Source of the DNA: CAIODY01 sp046051225
GTDB lineage: Bacteria; Bacteroidota; Bacteroidia; Chitinophagales; CAIODY01
Assembly: GCA_046051225.1 (NCBI GenBank)
Contig: JBJOOR010000012.1
Coordinates: forward strand, 1 to 64,000
DNA: 64,000 nucleotides
Reading direction: 5' to 3'
How positions within the stretch are numbered: the stretch's first letter is position 1; each line of letters opens with the position of its first letter. The translations under genes were made by a program, and so were the position numbers. The notes below the pieces were generated by a model. That model did no database searches. It was not told where the DNA came from and was given only the letters and a program-made list of their open reading frames with translations. Of the stretch, positions 59,871 to 64,000 are shown one piece after another.

Positions 59871-61838
59871 ATGAAAAAAGTACTACTCTTCTCTTTTTTT
59901 GTAGCGTCATTAATGGCGTCAATCAGTGCAAATGCACAAACAATTTTCTCGGAAAATTTCGATGGCTTAACAGCTCCAGGTTTACCAGCTAACTGGACAC
60001 AATGGAATGGCGATGGTTTAACTGTAAACACAGGATTAAGTAGTTATAATTTTGGTACTAATGCTTGGGTGTCAAGAACATTTACTGGCTCTACTGATGG
60101 TTATATGTTTAGCACATCATGGTATTCGGCTGCTGGAACATCTAATGATTGGTTAATTTCGCCAGCTATTACAGGTGTAGTTTCAAACTCATGGTTATTA
60201 TTTGATGCAGTAGCATTAGATGCTAACTTTCCTGATGGTTTTCAAGTAAAAATTTCAACTACAGGCAATAATCCAGCTACCGATTTTACAAGTGCTGCTG
60301 TATTAACAGTAGCTGCTGAAAATGGAACTTGGACAACACATGCCATTGATTTATCGGCTTATGCAGGTTCAACAATTCATATTGCTATTATCAATAATAG
60401 TAATGATAAATTTTTATTAGGATTGAATAACTTCATCATCAAAGTATTGCCAAGCGATGATTTGAATTTTCAAGCTATGACACCTGGTACAAGTGATTAT
60501 CTTTCTTATGCTTTAGTAAACGGAAGTGTAAATGTATTTGGTCAAGTAAGAAACCAAGGTTCGAATACAGTTACTTCATTTAATTTAAAAATTGATGATG
60601 GTATATCTGTAGCTACTTTTCCTCAAACACCTTCAATTGCTCCTTACCAAACTGCTATAATCAATGCTCAATACACTATGCCATCAATTGGTATGCATCC
60701 AGTAAAAGTTTGGGTTGAGTTATTAAATGATGTTGATAATTCGAATGATACATTGAAATCAGAATTTGGTGGTGCTTCTTTTACACCTACTCATCATATT
60801 GTATTTGAAGAAGGAACAGGTACATGGTGTGGTTGGTGCCCACGTGGTGCTGTATTTATGGATTCAGTTCATAAAGCTAATAAAAATGAAGTTTATATTG
60901 CAGTTCATAATAGCAATACTGACCCAATGCAAATTCCTAATTACGATAATGGAATTACTAGTCTTCCTGGATTTGGTGGATTTCCAAGTGTAGTAATTGA
61001 TAGAGCCGAAGTAATTGACCCAAGTCAAATGTTTACTGGATTTACTAACCATATTGCAGATTTTGGGGTAGCTGATTTATCATTAACAGCTACATTATCT
61101 GGAAATACAATTACAGCTCATGCATCAGCAAATTTTGCAATTGATGCTAATGCAAATCATGATTATCGTTTAGCATTTGTTGTTACAGAAGATAGAGTAT
61201 TTCATCCTGGTGATACTGCTTATGCACAACATAACTATTATAGTTCAGCTTCTCAAAATCAACCTTTAGTTGGTGCTGGTCTTAATTGGCAAACAGAACC
61301 TGTTTATGTATCTACACATAAATTTCATTTTGATTATGTAGCTCGTTCAATTGATGGTAACAACTTTGGTGGTACACCAAGTTCATTGCCTTCGACAATT
61401 ACGCATGGTGCTACTTATAACCATACATTTACTTATACTATTCCTGCAGGAATGGATTCAACTAAAATACGTTTGGCTTTATTATTAGTAAGTAACAAAT
61501 CTAAACAAGCTCAAAATGCAAGAGTAGTTGATTGGGTTAAAGCCGTTAAAACAGGTATGAGTGGTGTAATTGCAAACAACGAGTTTACAATGAGTATCTA
61601 TCCTAATCCAGTTGTAAGCAGTTTAAATTTAGTAGTTGATATGAATGTTACTGATAATGTATCATATACAATAACTAATATTTTAGGACAAACTTTAGGA
61701 CAAGAAAATTTAGGTGTATTATCTAATGGTTCAACCACAAATCATTCAGTTAATGTAGCTAATTTGCCTTCTGGAAATTACATTTTAACAGTTAAAACTT
61801 CAAAAGGAGTTTATACTAATAAATTCATTAAAGAATAA
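59871..61838 (+). CDS. Secreted choice-of-anchor J / thioredoxin-fold protein with T9SS sorting domain
   Basis: The 655-residue exported protein has a signal peptide ending SANAQ. Residues about 24-190 match choice-of-anchor J (SENFDGLTAPGLPANWTQWN, NDWLISPAI). From about 305 a thioredoxin-like domain of Omp28 type follows, with GTGTWCGWCPRG (Cys320, Cys323) and a GFPSVVIDR cis-Pro region. The sorting signal is SIYPNPVVSSLN, then ITNILGQTLG and SGNYILTVKTSKG, ending NKFIKE. A redox role at the surface is plausible but not shown. Confidence 0.9.
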   Translation: MKKVLLFSFFVASLMASISANAQTIFSENFDGLTAPGLPANWTQWNGDGLTVNTGLSSYNFGTNAWVSRTFTGSTDGYMFSTSWYSAAGTSNDWLISPAITGVVSNSWLLFDAVALDANFPDGFQVKISTTGNNPATDFTSAAVLTVAAENGTWTTHAIDLSAYAGSTIHIAIINNSNDKFLLGLNNFIIKVLPSDDLNFQAMTPGTSDYLSYALVNGSVNVFGQVRNQGSNTVTSFNLKIDDGISVATFPQTPSIAPYQTAIINAQYTMPSIGMHPVKVWVELLNDVDNSNDTLKSEFGGASFTPTHHIVFEEGTGTWCGWCPRGAVFMDSVHKANKNEVYIAVHNSNTDPMQIPNYDNGITSLPGFGGFPSVVIDRAEVIDPSQMFTGFTNHIADFGVADLSLTATLSGNTITAHASANFAIDANANHDYRLAFVVTEDRVFHPGDTAYAQHNYYSSASQNQPLVGAGLNWQTEPVYVSTHKFHFDYVARSIDGNNFGGTPSSLPSTITHGATYNHTFTYTIPAGMDSTKIRLALLLVSNKSKQAQNARVVDWVKAVKTGMSGVIANNEFTMSIYPNPVVSSLNLVVDMNVTDNVSYTITNILGQTLGQENLGVLSNGSTTNHSVNVANLPSGNYILTVKTSKGVYTNKFIKE

Positions 61839-61853
61839 TTTTTCTGAATTACA

Positions 61854-61889
61854 AAAAAGGCACAACAAATATTTGTTGTGCCTTTTTTT
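61854..61889 (+). terminator. Rho-independent terminator
   Basis: AAAAAAGGCACAACAAAT and ATTTGTTGTGCCTTTTTT form a long perfect stem with T after it. The T-tract runs into the -33 element of the next gene. Confidence 0.9.
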
Positions 61890-61917
61890 GTTTATTCTAA
61901 AATCCAATCTATATTTG
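61888..61917 (+). promoter_or_regulatory. Bacteroidota-type promoter of 61933
   Basis: TTG at 61888-61890, 19 bases, then TATATTTG at 61910-61917. ATG 61933 follows 15 bases later. Confidence 0.75.
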
Positions 61918-61932
61918 AAAAAATATTTAATC

Positions 61933-62628
61933 ATGAAAAAAATATTACTTACATTTTCTTTAATAATTAGTTGCTATGCAGTAACATTTGCACAATCATT
62001 TTCATTGCAAGATACCGTTGAAAACGTTAGTGGTACTTTATGTACAACTTCTGCCCATGGCGATTTTAAAGTATATAACACAGGCAACACACCCGATACT
62101 TTATCATGGTCAAGAGCATTTGAAAATAATTGGCCATCAGCATGGACAGTAGCCACTTGCGATAATAATGGCTGTTATTCAAGCAGTGTTGTTAAAATGA
62201 CTTTTATTGTTGCACCTGGTGATTCGGCAACTATATCAATGACTATATCAACAAATGGAGTGGCTGGCAATGGTGTAATTTCTACTAATATTAGTAAAGT
62301 AGGTTCAAGTACTTCAGTTAAAAACAGAATGAAGGCAGTTGTTACAGCTTGTACAAACATAGGTATTAATGAAAATAAATTATCCGATATTAAATTTTAT
62401 CCATCACCATTTCAATCAAATTTAAATGTTCAATTAAATAATAATTCAGCTGCTAAATCTATTGAGTTTTATAATTTAATTGGCTCGTTGGTATACAAGC
62501 AAGAAATAAATTCGAATGATGATTTTATTTCAGTAAATGCTAGTTCATTGCCAAAAGGATTATACTTTGTATCGTTATTAGATGCAAATAGAAAAGTAAT
62601 TTTAAGCAAACGTGTAGAAAAAAATTAA
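61933..62628 (+). CDS. Small secreted protein with T9SS type A sorting domain
   Basis: The 231-residue exported protein has a signal peptide ending TFAQ. The N-terminal domain (about 22-140) looks like an immunoglobulin-like beta-sandwich (DFKVYNTGNTPDTLSWSRAF, GDSATISMTISTNGV). The sorting domain has KFYPSPFQSNLNVQL, IEFYNLIGSLVYKQ and KGLYFVSLLDANRK, ending KRVEKN. I chose ATG 61933; an earlier frame from 61873 would start inside the terminator and promoter. Confidence 0.88.
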   Translation: MKKILLTFSLIISCYAVTFAQSFSLQDTVENVSGTLCTTSAHGDFKVYNTGNTPDTLSWSRAFENNWPSAWTVATCDNNGCYSSSVVKMTFIVAPGDSATISMTISTNGVAGNGVISTNISKVGSSTSVKNRMKAVVTACTNIGINENKLSDIKFYPSPFQSNLNVQLNNNSAAKSIEFYNLIGSLVYKQEINSNDDFISVNASSLPKGLYFVSLLDANRKVILSKRVEKN

Positions 62629-62641
62629 TTCTATTTAAAAT

Positions 62642-62680
62642 AAAAAAAGCCGTCTCAATTGTTTGAGACGGCTTTTTTTT
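62642..62680 (+). terminator. Rho-independent terminator
   Basis: AAAAAAAGCCGTCTCAA and TTGAGACGGCTTTTTTTT form the hairpin, 13 bases after the stop. Confidence 0.9.
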
Positions 62681-62759
62681 ATTGCTAACATTTTATCAAA
62701 TATTAGTATTACAAAATAAAAATGTTGAAATTCGCCTTTCATTTTTAAATCACACAATA

Positions 62760-63695
62760 ATGTATTCAATAGCTATACACGGCGGCGCTGGAATTGTAAC
62801 TCGTCAAACCATTTCCGAACACGATGACCCATTATTCAGACAAGGATTAAATGAAGCTTTAACAAAAGCCGAATCAGTTTTAAAAGCTGGCAAAAGCGCA
62901 TTAGATGCCGTAGAAACAGCTGTAAAATGTTTAGAAGATAATCCATTATTTAATGCTGGCAAAGGCGCTGTATATACTAAAAAAGGAATTCATGAGTTGG
63001 ATGCTAGTATAATGGATGGTAAAACATTGCAAGCTGGTGCAATTACAGGTGTACGAAATGTAAAAAATCCTGTATCTCTTGCCCGAATGGTAATGGAGCA
63101 AAGTGGGCATGTATTGCTTAGTGGCAAAGGCGCAAACGATTTTGCATTAAAAGTAAAAGTGCCAATGGAGTCGGATGATTATTTTTATACTAAATCAAGA
63201 TACGACCAATGGTTAAAAGTACGGCATACAGATTTTTACCATCTTGATCATATTGGAGATGAAACACCCGATAGAAAGTTTGGAACAGTGGGCGCAGTTG
63301 CATTAGATATACATGGGAATTTAGCCGCCGCCACAAGTACAGGTGGAATGATAAATAAACAATTTGGCAGAGTGGGCGACAGTCCTTTGATTGGCGCAGG
63401 TACTTATGCCAATAACAATACTTGTGCAATAAGTTGCACTGGGCATGGCGAACATTTTATACGAATGGTTGCATCGTATGATGTATCATGTTTAATAGAA
63501 TATAAAAATTTTAGCTTACAACAAGCCGTTGAAAAAGTGGTGTTAGAAAAACTGAAAAATGCTGGTGCCGAAGGCGGAATGATTGCCGTTGATACTAAAG
63601 AAAATATTGCTTTAGTTTTTAATTCGCTTGGAATGCACCGTGGTAGCATATCATCGGGAAGCAAAAAATATATTGCATTATATGGCGACGAATAA
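62760..63695 (+). CDS. Isoaspartyl peptidase / type III L-asparaginase
   Basis: This N-terminal nucleophile hydrolase releases aspartate from isoaspartyl peptides and asparagine. ATG 62760 gives MYSIAIHGGAGIV; the open frame upstream (62682) has no homology. Of 311 residues, autocleavage before Thr176 in KFGTVGAVALD makes the two subunits. LFNAGKGAVYT and GRVGDSPLIGAGTYANN are active-site loops. No sign of a signal peptide, so it is cytoplasmic. Confidence 0.94.
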   Translation: MYSIAIHGGAGIVTRQTISEHDDPLFRQGLNEALTKAESVLKAGKSALDAVETAVKCLEDNPLFNAGKGAVYTKKGIHELDASIMDGKTLQAGAITGVRNVKNPVSLARMVMEQSGHVLLSGKGANDFALKVKVPMESDDYFYTKSRYDQWLKVRHTDFYHLDHIGDETPDRKFGTVGAVALDIHGNLAAATSTGGMINKQFGRVGDSPLIGAGTYANNNTCAISCTGHGEHFIRMVASYDVSCLIEYKNFSLQQAVEKVVLEKLKNAGAEGGMIAVDTKENIALVFNSLGMHRGSISSGSKKYIALYGDE

Positions 63696-63717
63696 ATTGA
63701 TGACCAAGAAATTAAAA

Positions 63718-64000
63718 ATGAAAAACACAAAAAAAATAATTGTAGTAATTGGGCTATTCTTCTGCACACTATTTTTTCATTCCTGCAAATGGATGAACAA
63801 TAAAGATGATGATACAAATTTTGCTGTAAGCGATACAGCATCTATTCAAAAAATATTTATTGCAGATAAAGCAAATCACAAAATTATTTTAATTCGAGAA
63901 AAAAATAATTGGAAGGTAAATGGCAAATATATTGTTAGAAACGATGCTATAAGCCTTTTGCTGCAAGGCATTCACGATATTCATGTAAACAGACCCGTTT
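63718..64000 (+). CDS. DUF4340-like lipoprotein, N-terminal part (cut by window edge)
   Basis: The frame runs to the window edge. A lipoprotein signal ends FFHSC (Cys23). The mature part reads FAVSDTASIQKIFIADK, then NNWKVNGKYIVRNDAISLLL, the strand pattern of DUF4340 proteins in Bacteroidota. Function is not known. ATG 63700, in frame and five bases after the previous stop, is an alternative start; I prefer 63718 for the shorter signal N-region. Confidence 0.8.
   Translation, partial: MKNTKKIIVVIGLFFCTLFFHSCKWMNNKDDDTNFAVSDTASIQKIFIADKANHKIILIREKNNWKVNGKYIVRNDAISLLLQGIHDIHVNRPV

Overview
The window is AT-rich DNA from a member of the Bacteroidota (formerly Bacteroidetes). Four things point there. 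Secreted proteins end in type IX secretion (T9SS) type A sorting domains. Many genes are preceded by the Bacteroidota -7 promoter box TAnnTTTG. The gene content is typical: futalosine-route menaquinone enzyme, Bacteroidota-type division cluster, choice-of-anchor proteins and many lipoproteins. Finally, there is little purine-rich Shine-Dalgarno signal. The class cannot be fixed from this sequence alone. No rRNA, tRNA, CRISPR array or intact insertion sequence was seen.

Layout. 1-3.2 kb: the end of a T9SS cargo protein, an OmpA-type lipoprotein and a hybrid histidine kinase. 3.4-6.8 kb: a three-part proton-translocating transhydrogenase operon (pntAA, pntAB, pntB) interrupted by a small four-helix-bundle gene. 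7-12.7 kb: an EGF-like lipoprotein, a pair of related small lipoproteins, a sugar-phosphate nucleotidyltransferase, a decayed T9SS remnant, a second T9SS protein and an ABC-F ATPase. 12.8-16.2 kb: two membrane-associated proteins, then a manganese/iron regulator coupled to an Nramp transporter, with palindromes at the promoter. 16.3-19.7 kb: LUD-domain, dioxygenase, SDR and YicC genes. 20-23 kb: a large T9SS-type protein, a degenerate copy of the nucleotidyltransferase 3' end, and an OmpH/Skp-like gene.

23-33.9 kb is the division and cell wall (dcw) cluster in the order mraZ, rsmH, ftsL, ftsI, murE, mraY, murD, ftsW, murG. It has a candidate MraZ operator at its head and dispersed repeats on both sides of mraY. 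It stops at murG: murC, ftsQ, ftsA and ftsZ are not here. 33.9-44.5 kb is a run of housekeeping genes: ribBA, dcd, a phosphopantetheinyl transferase, a porin, queD, mqnB, era, a TPMT-like methyltransferase, an A-type Fe-S carrier, a cytochrome c, a DinB protein and anmK. Several of these appear to be leaderless. 44.6-46.6 kb is a tandem lipoprotein family whose first copy is frameshifted.

47-50 kb: YkgJ, RecX, Ogt and an OmpA/choice-of-anchor-L protein form a tight minus-strand operon. 50-58 kb: a T9SS protein, fabH with a methyltransferase, upp, tsaD and another T9SS-like protein. 58.1-59.6 kb: a DUF2442 gene bounded by exact 25-bp repeats, and prfB with the programmed +1 frameshift. The window ends with two more T9SS cargo proteins, an isoaspartyl peptidase and the start of a DUF4340-like lipoprotein.

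I did not find a clearly new multi-gene system. The most notable signals are the frameshift site in prfB, the 10-bp periodic operator before mraZ, the decayed nucleotidyltransferase duplicate, the leaderless promoter arrangement, and the small gene families that look recently inserted or duplicated.
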